64,000 bases of DNA from Azospirillum oleiclasticum (lineage in GTDB: Bacteria; Pseudomonadota; Alphaproteobacteria; Azospirillales; Azospirillaceae). Position 1 is the stretch's first letter; every line of letters begins with the position of its first letter. The translations under genes and the position numbers were made by a program. Positions 25,408 to 34,590 of this stretch are shown here, one piece after another. Under the pieces are notes generated by a model. The model searched no databases. It saw nothing but the letters and a program-made list of their open reading frames with translations, and was not told the origin of the DNA. Location of the stretch: positions 1 through 64,000 of the forward strand of contig NZ_JABFFR010000030.1 of NCBI RefSeq assembly GCF_013423485.1, written 5' to 3'.

Positions 25408-25436
25408 GGTGCTTCCTCCGCTTGTTTGTTGATGGA

Positions 25437-26441
25437 TCAGCGCCGCGCCGTGGCCCCCCGTTGCAGGAGCACCGCGACGATGATGATGGTCCCCTGGATG
25501 GCGCCGTTCAGGTACACGCTGACGGCACCCGTCAGGTTCAGGATGTTGTCGATGAGGGTCAGCATCACCGCCCCCACCACCGTGCCCCAGATGCGGCCGT
25601 AGCCGCCCTTCAGCATGGTGCCGCCGATGATCACCGCGGCGATTGCCTCCAGCTCCCACAGCAGGCCGGTGGTGGCCGACGCCGAGCCCAGCCGCGGCAC
25701 ATACACCACGACGGCCAGCGCCACGCACACGCCCTGGAGCACGAAGGCCAGCAGCTTCACGCGGTCGACATTGATGGCGGAATAGCGCGCCACCTCCTCG
25801 TTGGAGCCGATGGCCATGCAGTAGCGGCCGAAGCGCGTGCGGTAGAGGATCAGCGCGCCGACGCAGGCCACCACCGCGAACAGGATGATCGGGTAGGAGA
25901 CGCCGTAGATCCCGCCGTAATAGACGGGGCGGTAGACCGCGCGCACGGAGCTGTTCAGCGACAGCGTGCCGCCGTCCGCCATCCAGGTCACCAGCGAGCG
26001 GTAGATGCCCATGGTGCCAAGCGTGACGATGAAGGCCTCGATCCGCCCCCGCGTCACCACCAGCCCGTTGACCAGCCCGGCCGCCAGACCCAGCGCCACC
26101 GCCACCAGCATGCCGACCAGCACCACCGGCACGCCGGCCCCCAGCGAGGCCACGGTGGCGTTCATCGCCACGATCGCCATGCCCGACGAGAAGGCGGCGA
26201 GCGAGCCGACCGACAGGTCGATGCCGCCCGCGGTGATGACGAAGGTCGCCCCCACCGCGATGATGCCGATGAAGGCGGTGCGGGTCAGCACGTTGCCGAT
26301 GTTGCCGGGGCTGAGGAAGACCGGGTTGACCAGCACGCCGATGACGATCAGCGCCGCCAGCGCGATGAACGGGCCGTAGAGCTTGAGGTCGATGCCGCCA
26401 GGGCGGCGCGGCCGCGCGTCGCGCAGCACGGGCGAGGTCAT
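25437..26441 (-). CDS. Sugar ABC transporter permease (RbsC family)
   Basis: A 334-residue permease with 8-10 membrane segments. Signatures: GATFVITAGGIDLSVGSLAA and AIAAVIIGGTMLKGGYGRIW, both conserved in RbsC/XylH-like proteins. Its ATG overlaps the ATPase stop (ATGA), and it is followed 29 bases later by the binding protein. Forms the channel of the first sugar transporter of the locus. Confidence 0.9.
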   Translation of the reverse strand: MTSPVLRDARPRRPGGIDLKLYGPFIALAALIVIGVLVNPVFLSPGNIGNVLTRTAFIGIIAVGATFVITAGGIDLSVGSLAAFSSGMAIVAMNATVASLGAGVPVVLVGMLVAVALGLAAGLVNGLVVTRGRIEAFIVTLGTMGIYRSLVTWMADGGTLSLNSSVRAVYRPVYYGGIYGVSYPIILFAVVACVGALILYRTRFGRYCMAIGSNEEVARYSAINVDRVKLLAFVLQGVCVALAVVVYVPRLGSASATTGLLWELEAIAAVIIGGTMLKGGYGRIWGTVVGAVMLTLIDNILNLTGAVSVYLNGAIQGTIIIVAVLLQRGATARR

Positions 26442-27982
26442 GCGGCCCTCCCGTCTTCCAGACGGCCCGTTGGGCCATCGGTTGCCGGCCCGCCCTTCAG
26501 GCCGGTGGCGTAGCGCACGATCTCCGCCTCCTCGATGGCGTCGCCCTCCAGCGTGCCGGTGACGGTGCCGGCGCGCATCACCACCACCCGGTGCGACAGC
26601 CCGATCACCTCCATCAGCTCCGACGAGATCAGGATGACCGAGCCGCCGCGCCGCGCGAAGTCGTGCAGGAAGCGGTAGATCTGCTGCTTGGTGCCGATGT
26701 CGATGCCGCGCGTCGGCTCGTCGGCGATCAGGATGGTGGGCTCCACCTGCATGGTCTTGGCGAGCAGCAGCTTCTGCTGGTTGCCGCCGCTGAGCGAGGA
26801 GACGGCGACGCCGGGATCGCGCACGCGGATGTCGAACTCCTGCACCGCGCGCTCCAGCGCCGTTTCCTCCTTAGCCTCGTCGATGAAGACGCGGCCGTAG
26901 CGCTCCAGCGCCAGCAGGGTCAGGTTCGGGCGCAGCCCCTTGGCGACCAGCAGCCCCTTGCCCTTGCGGTCCTCCGACAGATAGGCGATGCCGGCGGCGG
27001 TGGCGTCGTCCAGATGCCGCAGCCGCAACGCCCTCCCGTCGCGCCGGATTTGCCCGGCCGTGCGCCGCCGCAGGCCAAGCAGCCCCTCCATCAGCTCCGT
27101 CCGCCCGGCCCCGACCAGACCGGCGAAGCCCAGGATCTCGCCCTTGCGCAGGGTGAAGGACGCACCCTCCACCCAGCCCGGCACGCTGATGCCGTCCGCC
27201 TCCAGCACCACGGCCGCGTCGGCCGGCGGGTGGATCTTTTCGGGGAACAGGTCGCTGACCGGCCGCCCGACCATGAGCTGGGCGATGTCGTCTTGGCTAA
27301 GGTCGGCGGCGTCGCGGGTGGCGATGTGGCGGCCGTCGCGCAGCACCGTCACCCGGTCGGCGAGCGCCTTCACCTCGTCCAGCTTGTGGGAGATGTAGAC
27401 GACCCCCACCCCCTGCGCGGTCAGCCGGCGGATCAGCCGGAACAGCACGGCCGTCTCGGCCCCCGTCAGCACGGCGGTCGGCTCGTCCATGATCAGCACG
27501 CGCACATCGCGGGACACGGCCTTGCCGATCTCCACCATCTGGCGCTCGGACACCGCGAGGTCGCGCACGCGGGTGCGCGGATCGACCGGGCAGTCCAGCT
27601 CCGCCAGCACCTGGTGCGCCCGCTCCCGCATGGCGCTGCGGTCGAGGAACAGACCGCGCCGCAGCTCGCGGCCGAGGAAGACGTTCTCCTCCACCGTCAG
27701 ATGTTCGGCGAGGTTGAATTCCTGGTGGATCAGCACGACGCCGAGCCGCTCGGCGTCGCCGCTGCCGGCGAACTCCACCACCGCGCCGTCGACGCGGATC
27801 GTGCCCGCGGTGGGCCGGTGGTAGCCGGCCAGAATCTTCATGAGCGTCGATTTGCCGGCACCGTTCTCACCGACGATGGCGTGGACCTCGCCCGCGCGCA
27901 CGTCGACGTCGACCCCGAACAGGACCTGAACCGGACCGAAGCACTTCTCGACGCCGGATGCCGACAAAATCGGCTCGGCCAT
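26438..27982 (-). CDS. Sugar ABC transporter ATP-binding protein, two-domain (RbsA/AraG type)
   Basis: A 514-residue tandem ATPase. The first domain has GENGAGKSTLMKILAG, the Q-loop IHQEFNLAEHL, VSERQMVEIGKA (signature) and VLIMDEPTAVL. The second has a degenerate P-loop (GLVGAGRTELMEG), SLSGGNQQKLLLAKTM and ILIADEPTRGIDIGTK. This asymmetry is normal for the CUT2 carbohydrate family. It is the first gene of the ten-gene minus-strand xylose operon; the ROK repressor and operator lie just upstream. Confidence 0.92.
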   Translation of the reverse strand: MAEPILSASGVEKCFGPVQVLFGVDVDVRAGEVHAIVGENGAGKSTLMKILAGYHRPTAGTIRVDGAVVEFAGSGDAERLGVVLIHQEFNLAEHLTVEENVFLGRELRRGLFLDRSAMRERAHQVLAELDCPVDPRTRVRDLAVSERQMVEIGKAVSRDVRVLIMDEPTAVLTGAETAVLFRLIRRLTAQGVGVVYISHKLDEVKALADRVTVLRDGRHIATRDAADLSQDDIAQLMVGRPVSDLFPEKIHPPADAAVVLEADGISVPGWVEGASFTLRKGEILGFAGLVGAGRTELMEGLLGLRRRTAGQIRRDGRALRLRHLDDATAAGIAYLSEDRKGKGLLVAKGLRPNLTLLALERYGRVFIDEAKEETALERAVQEFDIRVRDPGVAVSSLSGGNQQKLLLAKTMQVEPTILIADEPTRGIDIGTKQQIYRFLHDFARRGGSVILISSELMEVIGLSHRVVVMRAGTVTGTLEGDAIEEAEIVRYATGLKGGPATDGPTGRLEDGRAA

Positions 27983-28027
27983 TGGTTTCCATCCCTGTTT
28001 TGCGGCTCTGTTGCTGGCGGCCGCGAA

Positions 28028-28048
28028 TTAGGTAGACCCTCGAACTAA
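28028..28048. promoter_or_regulatory. ROK-repressor operator between the divergent xylose operon and its regulator
   Basis: A 21-bp imperfect palindrome TTAGnTnGA-N3-TCnAnCTAA (14 of 21 positions symmetric). The TTAG/CTAA ends match the operators of ROK-family XylR (Bacillus type). It lies 45 bases upstream of the ATPase start and 70 bases upstream of the ROK gene, so a bound repressor could control both directions. Confidence 0.65.
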
Positions 28049-28118
28049 AACGACGCTACGCTTCCCGAAAGCCGCCGTCAAGGTGGTGTGATAGACGAGC
28101 CCCAGGGGGAGGGGCGCC

Positions 28119-29273
28119 ATGAGACCGATTGTGAATTCCGCGGCCATCCGCCGCCTGAACCGCGCCCGCGTGTTCCACGCGCTGCGCGAACACCCGCACT
28201 GCGCCCAGCGCGATCTCGTCGGCCTGACCGGGCTGGACAAGGCCACCACGTCGGCGGTGGTCGCCCAGCTCGTGGAGGAGGGGCTGGTGGAGCGGCGCGA
28301 GGTGCCGCGCCCCCGCCGCGTCGGCCGGCCGGAGACGGCGCTCGCCATCGCGCCTTCGGCCGGGCTCCTGGTCGGCGCGCGGCTGGAGCCGGGCACCATC
28401 CGCATCGTCACCGCCACGCTGGCCGGCACCGTGATCGAGCAGCTCCAGACCCCCGGCAGCCGCGACATCGCCACCGCCATCCGCTCGCTGCGCGACGGCA
28501 TCGACCGCGCGGTGCGCGCGGGGGAAGGCCCCGAGCGGCCGGTGCGCGGCGTCGGGGTGGGGGTGCCGGCGCTGATGGACCGCGACGGCCGGCTGGAGCT
28601 GGCGCCCAACCTCGGCTGGCGCGACTCGCCGATCGCCGCCCTGCTCCAGGCGGAGTTCGACGTCCCCGTCCATGTCGACAACGACAGCAAGGCCGCCGCC
28701 CTGGCCGAACGGCTGTTCGGCGCCGGGCGCGGGCTGGACGACTTCGTCTGCGTCGCCGGCCATTCCGGGGTGGGCTGTGGCCTGTTCCTCGGCGGCCGTC
28801 CCTACCGCGGGGCGGAGGGCTTCGCGGGGGAGTTCGGGCACATCGCGCTCGTCCCCGGCGGCCGCACCTGCGGCTGCGGCAAGCGCGGCTGTCTGGAGGC
28901 CTACGCGTCGGAACCCGCCATCCTGGCCCAGGCGGCCGAGCGCGGCCGGACGCTGGACGACCTGTGGGCGGCGGCCGACGCGGCGCGGGCCGGCGACCCG
29001 GTGCTGCTGGGCCTGCTGGAGGAGGTCGGCGGCCGTCTCGGCCTCGCCCTCTCCTATCTGGTCAACCTGACCAACCCGCAGGCGGTGATCCTCGGCGGCA
29101 ACCTGTGCGTGGTCGCCCCCTTCATCCGCCCGGCCATCGACCGGGCGCTCGCCGAACACGCGCTGGAGCCGCTGCGCCGGTCCTTGCGCGTCGCCATCTC
29201 CCCCTTCGGCGCCGACGCCGTCCCGATGGGCGGCGTGGCCCTGGCGCTGGAGGGGTTCCTGGCGGCGCCGTAG
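28119..29273 (+). CDS. xylR: ROK-family transcriptional repressor of the xylose operon
   Basis: A 384-residue protein with an N-terminal winged HTH (ALREHPHCAQRDLVGLTGLD, residues 20-60) and a C-terminal ROK sugar-binding domain. It has the ROK zinc motif FGHIALVPGGRTCGCGKRGC and the AGHSGVGCGLFLGG sugar-kinase-like loop. GGGGGAGGGG ahead of the ATG is a strong ribosome site. Divergent placement next to xylose genes and the TTAG-CTAA operator support a XylR role: repression released by xylose. The symbol is by function and position, not from proof of orthology. Confidence 0.88.
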   Translation: MRPIVNSAAIRRLNRARVFHALREHPHCAQRDLVGLTGLDKATTSAVVAQLVEEGLVERREVPRPRRVGRPETALAIAPSAGLLVGARLEPGTIRIVTATLAGTVIEQLQTPGSRDIATAIRSLRDGIDRAVRAGEGPERPVRGVGVGVPALMDRDGRLELAPNLGWRDSPIAALLQAEFDVPVHVDNDSKAAALAERLFGAGRGLDDFVCVAGHSGVGCGLFLGGRPYRGAEGFAGEFGHIALVPGGRTCGCGKRGCLEAYASEPAILAQAAERGRTLDDLWAAADAARAGDPVLLGLLEEVGGRLGLALSYLVNLTNPQAVILGGNLCVVAPFIRPAIDRALAEHALEPLRRSLRVAISPFGADAVPMGGVALALEGFLAAP

Positions 29274-29298
29274 GGGGGCTGTCAGGGCTGACGGGACC

Positions 29299-30204
29299 TC
29301 ACCCCCATTTCATCTCGCCCTTCGCCACCTTGGCGCCGATCTCCAGCGCGATGCCCAGCCCGGCGTCGGGGTAGAGGCGCTTCATGGCGGCGATCAGGGC
29401 GGCGCTGTCGGCGGCCTTCGCCACCTCCGCCTCATAGGCGAGCAGATAGTCGCGGGTGTGGGCCACCGCCGACGCATCCAGCGGCCAGCCGGCGCGCAGA
29501 TGGCCCGGCACGACCACCGCCGGGTCGCGGGCGGCGATGCCGTCGAGCGCTTGCACCCAGGCGGCGCGCTCCGCCGGGGTGGGGGTGTCGGCGGTCCAGG
29601 GGTGCAGGCCGCCGAAGCTCAGCACGCCGCCGAACACGGCGCGCAGCGATGGCACCCACAGGTAACGGCGGTCCTTCATGCCGGGGACCGTCACGATCTC
29701 CACCGGCTGGCCGTCCACGCTCAGCACCGTCTCCTCCGTGGCGGTGGGGAAGACCACCTCGTCCACCGTCCTGGGGCCGTTGTCGCCGAGCTTGGGGCTC
29801 CACACCTTCAGCTTGCCCTCGACCTTGCGGCGGATCAGCTCCACCGTCTCCGCCGCGGCGATGATGCGCGCCTCGGGGAAGGCCTGCCGCAGGACGTTCA
29901 GGCTGAAGTAATAGTCGGGGTCGTTGACGGTGACGACGATGGTGGTCAGCCGCTTGCCGGTGGCGCGGATCGCGTCCGCCACCGCGCGGCCGTCGGCGTA
30001 GGTGAAGCCGCCGTCGATCAGCAGCGCCTCGGTCGGGCCGGTCAGCAGCACCGGCGCCCGCAGGAAGCCGGCCTCGCCCGCCGGAAAGGCGGTCCAGGAC
30101 AGCGGGCCGGACGCGGCGAGGGCGGAAGCGGCGAAGGCGTGGTCCGCCGCCAGCGCGACGCCGGTCGCGGCCAGGGTCATCAGGGTTTCCCGTCGGTTGA
30201 GCAT
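29299..30204 (-). CDS. MBL-fold protein without the canonical metal motif
   Basis: A 301-residue exported protein; the N-terminus MLNRRETLMTLAATGVALA is a Tat-like signal (RR). The mature part follows the metallo-beta-lactamase fold: ALLIDGGFTYADGRAVADAI, then TIVVTVNDPDYYFSLNVLRQ in the position of the HxHxDH metal motif, and later AVVVPGHLRAGW. The His residues of the first motif are replaced by NDPDYY, so a classical binuclear zinc site is not possible. The DPDYYF variant may define a separate subfamily. The function is unknown. A DsbA-like gene lies 74 bases upstream in the same direction. Confidence 0.75.
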   Translation of the reverse strand: MLNRRETLMTLAATGVALAADHAFAASALAASGPLSWTAFPAGEAGFLRAPVLLTGPTEALLIDGGFTYADGRAVADAIRATGKRLTTIVVTVNDPDYYFSLNVLRQAFPEARIIAAAETVELIRRKVEGKLKVWSPKLGDNGPRTVDEVVFPTATEETVLSVDGQPVEIVTVPGMKDRRYLWVPSLRAVFGGVLSFGGLHPWTADTPTPAERAAWVQALDGIAARDPAVVVPGHLRAGWPLDASAVAHTRDYLLAYEAEVAKAADSAALIAAMKRLYPDAGLGIALEIGAKVAKGEMKWG

Positions 30205-30278
30205 GCGCAGGTCCTCCCGGCGCCGCGGACGCGGGCGCCGTCTCTCGGGGTTGGTGGGGAACGCGGAAAAAAGGCGGT

Positions 30279-30914
30279 TCAGCCGGCCTCGAACACCGCC
30301 AGCAGGGCGGCCCGGTCGCCAAACAGCAGGCCGGAGGGCAGGGCGCGCACCGCGTCCCCCCCGGTCAGCGCCAGGGCCGGCACGCCGGACAGGCCAAGCC
30401 CCGCCATCAGCCGCTGCGCCTGCGCGACCCGGCCGCGGCGGGCGTCGAGCAGCCCGTCGTCGGGCACCGCCAGCGCGTCGGCCGCGCCGTCCAGCCCCAG
30501 CGTCCGCAGGACGTCGCCCAGCACCGCGGTGTCGGCGATGTCGCGGCCATCGACGTAGCGCGCCCGCTGCACCGCGGCCAGGGCCTCCAGCTCGCGCGCC
30601 GGGTCCATCCGCGCCACGGCGGTCAGCGCCAGGGTGGCGGGGCCGGAATCGAAGGCGCCGCCGATGGCGCCCAGCACCTCGCGGCGGTAGGTCTCGGTGA
30701 AGGCAGCGCCGGTCAGGCGGGCGATGCGCTGGTCGTTGCTCCAGGCATAGCCGGCCAGCCCGGCGTCCATCCGCCGCGCGCCGGCGCCGGAGAACAGGCC
30801 GGTGGGCAGAGCCGCGACGCTCACCCCCGGCTGCGCGGCCACATCGCGCACCGCCGCCGACGCCCCGTAGCACCAGCCGCACAAGGGATCGTAGAGGTAG
30901 GTCACGCGGGGCAT
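30279..30914 (-). CDS. DsbA-family thioredoxin-fold protein
   Basis: A 211-residue protein beginning VTYLYDPLCGWCYGASAAV: the CGWC active site in the usual first-strand position. The rest is the helical insertion and LSGVPALALTGG with the cis-Pro expected for a thioredoxin fold. No signal peptide, so it is cytoplasmic, resembling FrnE-like or 2-hydroxychromene-isomerase-like oxidoreductases rather than periplasmic DsbA. It is divergent from a LysR regulator 108 bases away, a common regulator-target arrangement. Confidence 0.82.
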   Translation of the reverse strand: MPRVTYLYDPLCGWCYGASAAVRDVAAQPGVSVAALPTGLFSGAGARRMDAGLAGYAWSNDQRIARLTGAAFTETYRREVLGAIGGAFDSGPATLALTAVARMDPARELEALAAVQRARYVDGRDIADTAVLGDVLRTLGLDGAADALAVPDDGLLDARRGRVAQAQRLMAGLGLSGVPALALTGGDAVRALPSGLLFGDRAALLAVFEAG

Positions 30915-31022
30915 CCCGGCCGCTCCATCATCATTCGCCCCCCAGTGATGCCACTTGCCGATTGTCCGCGAAAGCGGGAAGATGTGGACAGATCGTATGG
31001 TAAAGACAAACAGTGGGCGCCC

Positions 31023-31922
31023 GTGACGGACACCGTGAACCTCAACCGGCTCGCCTATTTCGCCGCGGTGGTGGAGACCGGGTCCTACACCGCGGCGGCC
31101 CGGCGTCTCGGCATCACCAAGGCGGTGGTCAGCCAGCAGGTGGCGCGGCTGGAGGCGGAGCTGGGCACCGGGCTGCTGGTGCGCACCACCCGCCGGGTCG
31201 AGCCGACCGACGCCGGCCGCCGCTTCCACGCCCGCTGCGCCCGCATCCTGCGCGAGGCGGAGGAGGCCGTGCGCGAGGCGGCGCAGACCGACTCCACCCC
31301 GCGCGGCACGCTGCGGGTGACCGCGCCCACCGATTACGGGACCACGGTGGTGGTGCCGGTGGTCGCCGCCTTCCTGGCCCGCCACCCGCACTGCCAGGCG
31401 GACGTGACGCTCACCGACGAGACGATCGACCTCGGCGGCGGCAGCCTGGATCTGTCGGTGCGGGTCGGCTGGCTGGAGGAGTCCGGCCTCAGGGCGCGCC
31501 GGCTGGGCGGTTTCCGGCAGCTTCTGGTCGCCGCCCCCGCCTTCGCCGGGGCGCTGGCCGGGCTCGACCACCCGCGCGATCTGGCCGCGCTGCCCTTCGT
31601 CGCCAACAAGGCGCTGCGCGACCCGCTGCACTGGAGCTTCGAGCGTGACGGGGAGGAGCCGGCGGCCGTCCGGCTGCACGGGGTGCTGGCGCTCAACTCC
31701 ACGCCCGCGGTGCTGGCCGCGGTGTTGCAAGGCGCCGGCCTGTCGGTGCTGCCCGACTATCTGGCGGCCGACGGGATCGCCGCCGGGCGGCTGTTGCACG
31801 CCCTGCCGTCCTGGCGGCTGCCGGCCGGGGGCATCCACGCGGTGTTCCCGCCGGTCCCCGTCCGCCCGCCGCGGGTGACCGCCTTCGTCGAACTGCTGGC
31901 CGCCGCCGCCCGCGCGCATTGA
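31023..31922 (+). CDS. LysR-family transcriptional regulator
   Basis: A regulator of about 299 residues. N-terminal HTH: LNRLAYFAAVVETGSYTAAA, then RRLGITKAVVSQQVARLEAE; the C-terminal substrate-binding domain starts near RGTLRVTAPTDYG. The GTG at 31023 gives the standard LysR length; an ATG at 30945 would add 26 unrelated residues. It is divergent from the DsbA-like and MBL genes and may control them; the lar operon starts 54 bases after its stop, so it might also influence lactate racemisation. Confidence 0.85.
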   Translation: MTDTVNLNRLAYFAAVVETGSYTAAARRLGITKAVVSQQVARLEAELGTGLLVRTTRRVEPTDAGRRFHARCARILREAEEAVREAAQTDSTPRGTLRVTAPTDYGTTVVVPVVAAFLARHPHCQADVTLTDETIDLGGGSLDLSVRVGWLEESGLRARRLGGFRQLLVAAPAFAGALAGLDHPRDLAALPFVANKALRDPLHWSFERDGEEPAAVRLHGVLALNSTPAVLAAVLQGAGLSVLPDYLAADGIAAGRLLHALPSWRLPAGGIHAVFPPVPVRPPRVTAFVELLAAAARAH

Positions 31923-31947
31923 CAAACCCGCATGATTTGCGTGCCAT
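31919..31947 (+). promoter_or_regulatory. Possible promoter of the lar operon
   Basis: A perfect TTGACA (31919-31924), overlapping the LysR stop codon, is followed after 17 bases by TGCCAT, a weak -10. A TATAGG further down (31955 on) does not have proper spacing. Weak evidence. Confidence 0.3.
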
Positions 31948-31976
31948 GCTGTTCCTATAGGGGAAGGAGACAGGGC

Positions 31977-33278
31977 ATGCCCGGAAAGACCATCCACATC
32001 GCCTTCGGCCGCGGCCATCTGCCGGTCGCCGTGCCGGAGCAGGCGCAGGTGACCGTGATCCGCAAGCCGGCCCTGCCCAAGCTGCCCGATCAGGCGGCGG
32101 CCATCCGTGGCGCGCTCGACGCGCCGGTCGGCGCCCGGCCCCTGCGCGCGCTGGCGGCCGGCAAGGGCTCCGCCTGCATCCTGGTGTGCGACATCACGCG
32201 GCCGGTGCCGAACCGGCTGTTCCTGCGGCCGATGATCGAGGACATGGTGGCGTCCGGCATCCCGCTCGACCGCATCACCGTGCTGGTGGCGACCGGCCTG
32301 CACCGCCCCAACGAGGGCGAGGAGCTGGCCGAGCTGATCGGCGATCCCTGGGTGCTGGCCGAGGTCAAGGTCGTCAACCACTTCGCCCGCAACGACGAGG
32401 ACCACATCGACCTCGGCACCACCCCCACCCGCGGCACGCCCGTGAGCATCGACCGCCGCTTCATGGAGGCGGATCTGCGCATCGCCACGGGCCTCGTGGA
32501 GCCGCATTTCATGGCCGGCTGGTCGGGCGGACGCAAGGTGGTGGCGCCCGGCGTGGCCGGGCACAAGACGATCCGCACCTTCCATTCCGCCCGCTTCATG
32601 GAGGACCCGCTGGCCGTCCAGTGCAACCTCGTCGGCAACCCGCTGCACGAGGAGCAGTTGCAGATCGTCCGCATGATCGGCGAGGTGTACGCGCTGAACA
32701 CCGTGCTGGACGAGGACCGCGACCTCGTGCACGTCACCTTCGGCGAGATCATCGAGAGCCATCTGGCGGCGGTGGAGTACATCCGCGGCGCCACCGCCAT
32801 CCCCGTCGGCCGGCGCTTCAAGACGGTGGTCACCTCCTCCGCCGGCTACCCGCTGGACAAGACCTACTACCAGACGGTCAAGGGCATGGTGACGCCGCTC
32901 GACATACTGGAGCCGGGCGGCACCCTGATCATCGCCTCGCAATGCTCCGAAGGCTTCGGCTCCGCCGAGTTCCGCGAGGCGCAGGAACGGCTCGTCACGC
33001 TCGGCCCCGACCGCTTCCTGGCGACGCTGCTGGCGAAATCGCTGGCCGAGATCGACGAGTGGCAGACCGAGATGCAGTTGAAGCCCATGAGGCGCGGCCA
33101 CATCCAGCTCTACACCACCGGGCTGGATGACGAGGAGAAGCGCATTACCGGGGTGGAGACCATCACCGACATCGACGGCGCTGTGGCGGCCAGCATCGCC
33201 AGGCATGGGGACTCCGCGGTCGCCTTCATCCCCGAGGGCCCGTACGTGGTGCCGCTGCACGGTGTGGGCGGGGCCTGA
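31977..33278 (+). CDS. larA: LarA-type nickel-dependent racemase/epimerase
   Basis: A 433-residue LarA homologue. The residues known from the Lactiplantibacillus plantarum lactate racemase are all placed: Arg75 (CDITRP), His109 (VATGLHRP), His177 (VEPHFMAGW), Lys187 (SGGRKVVAPG, the pincer-cofactor attachment) and His203 (TFHSARF). It interconverts enantiomers of lactate or a related 2-hydroxy acid using the nickel-pincer nucleotide. The ATG at 31977 has GGAAGGAG seven bases before it. The complete cofactor pathway larC-larE-larB follows. Family members vary in substrate, so lactate is the default, not proven. Confidence 0.9.
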   Translation: MPGKTIHIAFGRGHLPVAVPEQAQVTVIRKPALPKLPDQAAAIRGALDAPVGARPLRALAAGKGSACILVCDITRPVPNRLFLRPMIEDMVASGIPLDRITVLVATGLHRPNEGEELAELIGDPWVLAEVKVVNHFARNDEDHIDLGTTPTRGTPVSIDRRFMEADLRIATGLVEPHFMAGWSGGRKVVAPGVAGHKTIRTFHSARFMEDPLAVQCNLVGNPLHEEQLQIVRMIGEVYALNTVLDEDRDLVHVTFGEIIESHLAAVEYIRGATAIPVGRRFKTVVTSSAGYPLDKTYYQTVKGMVTPLDILEPGGTLIIASQCSEGFGSAEFREAQERLVTLGPDRFLATLLAKSLAEIDEWQTEMQLKPMRRGHIQLYTTGLDDEEKRITGVETITDIDGAVAASIARHGDSAVAFIPEGPYVVPLHGVGGA

Positions 33279-33281
33279 CGC

Positions 33282-34505
33282 GTGCACATACGGCTCGACG
33301 CGGTCGGCGGGATCGCCGGCGACATGTTCGTCGCCGCCCTGCTCGACGCCTTCCCCGACCTGCGGGGGCGTGTGCTGGCCGACGCCCGCGCCGCGCTGCC
33401 GCCCGAAGCCGGCGCCCCGGTCCTGGACGAGGCGGTGAACGGCGGGCTGGCCGCCCTCCGCTTCGGACTGGGGCCGGCGCCCTGCGGGCATCATCACCAC
33501 GACCATGGGCACGGCGACCACCACCACGACCACGATCATCATCACGGCGATTCCGGCACCTTCCGCGCCATCGTCCGGCGGATCGAGGTCGCGACCCTGG
33601 CCGAGGGCACGGCGGCACACGCCATCGCCATCCTGCGGGTGCTGGCGGAGGCCGAGGCGCGCATGCACCGGGTGCCGGTGGAGGACGTGCATTTCCACGA
33701 GCTCGCCGATTGGGATTCGGTGATGGACGTGGTGGCCGCCGGCAGCATCATCGCGGCGCTGGAGGGCGCCGTCTGGAGCGTGTCCGACCTGCCGCGCGGC
33801 GGGGGCATGGTGCGCACGCAGCACGGGCTTCTGCCGGTGCCGGCCCCGGCGACCGCGGCGATCCTGACCGGCTTCCGCTGGCGCGACGACGGCATCGGCG
33901 GCGAGCGCGTGACCCCCACCGGCGCCGCCATCCTGCGCCACCTGATCGGCGACCATGGCGGTGACGGCGCGGCGGCGGAGGGCGTGCTGGCGGCGGTCGG
34001 CACCGGCTGTGGCACCCGCAGCCTGCCCGACCTGCCCAACGTGCTGCGCGCGCTGGTCTTCCGCGAGGCCGACGCGGCGGGGACCGAGACGGTGGCCGTG
34101 CTGTCCTTCGACATCGACGACATGACGGGGGAGGAGCTGGGGGTGGCGCTCGACCGGCTGCGCGCCGCCGACGGGGTGCTCGACCTGTCCTTGGGCACCC
34201 GCATCGGCAAGAAGGGCCGCCCGCTGCACGATGTGCGCCTGCTCGTCCGCCCCGACGCGCTGGACGCCGTGCGCGACCTCTGCTTCCGCGAAACCGCCAC
34301 CATCGGCCTGCGCTGGCGCCTGGAGCGGCGCGCGGTGCTGCCGCGCACGGCGGCGCTGGCGGCGGTCGATGGCCAATGCGTGCGCGTCAAGCGGGTGGAG
34401 CGTCCCGGCGGCGGCGGCGCCAAGGCCGAAAGCGACGACCTCGCCGGCCTCGACGGCCTGGCCGAACGCCGCCGCGTCAAACGCCGGGCGGAGGAGGGGG
34501 CGTGA
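33282..34505 (+). CDS. larC: LarC nickel insertase of the pincer cofactor pathway
   Basis: A 407-residue full-length LarC in one frame (in L. plantarum it is made by a programmed frameshift from larC1/larC2). It starts MHIRLDAVGGIAGDMFVAALL from a GTG three bases after larA. Residues 68-90 are an extreme His/Asp-rich metal-binding stretch. FHELADWDSVMDVVAA and IDDMTGEELGVALDRLR are conserved LarC segments. It inserts nickel into the dithio-pyridinium mononucleotide in a CTP-dependent reaction. Confidence 0.92.
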   Translation: MHIRLDAVGGIAGDMFVAALLDAFPDLRGRVLADARAALPPEAGAPVLDEAVNGGLAALRFGLGPAPCGHHHHDHGHGDHHHDHDHHHGDSGTFRAIVRRIEVATLAEGTAAHAIAILRVLAEAEARMHRVPVEDVHFHELADWDSVMDVVAAGSIIAALEGAVWSVSDLPRGGGMVRTQHGLLPVPAPATAAILTGFRWRDDGIGGERVTPTGAAILRHLIGDHGGDGAAAEGVLAAVGTGCGTRSLPDLPNVLRALVFREADAAGTETVAVLSFDIDDMTGEELGVALDRLRAADGVLDLSLGTRIGKKGRPLHDVRLLVRPDALDAVRDLCFRETATIGLRWRLERRAVLPRTAALAAVDGQCVRVKRVERPGGGGAKAESDDLAGLDGLAERRRVKRRAEEGA

Positions 34506-34519
34506 GGGCGTCCAACAAC

Positions 34520-34540
34520 CCTCTCCCCCCCGGGGAGAGG
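34520..34540. repeat. CCTCTCCCC hairpin repeat between larC and larE
   Basis: CCTCTCCCC-CCC-GGGGAGAGG, perfect 9-bp stem, extended by near-matching CAAC/GTTG arms. It occupies the 85-base larC-larE gap and is of the same type as 24417-24439. Confidence 0.65.
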
Positions 34541-34590
34541 TTGGGGGCGTCCATCGCTCCCCCCGCCCGATCACCCGTGGAGAAAAGCAC

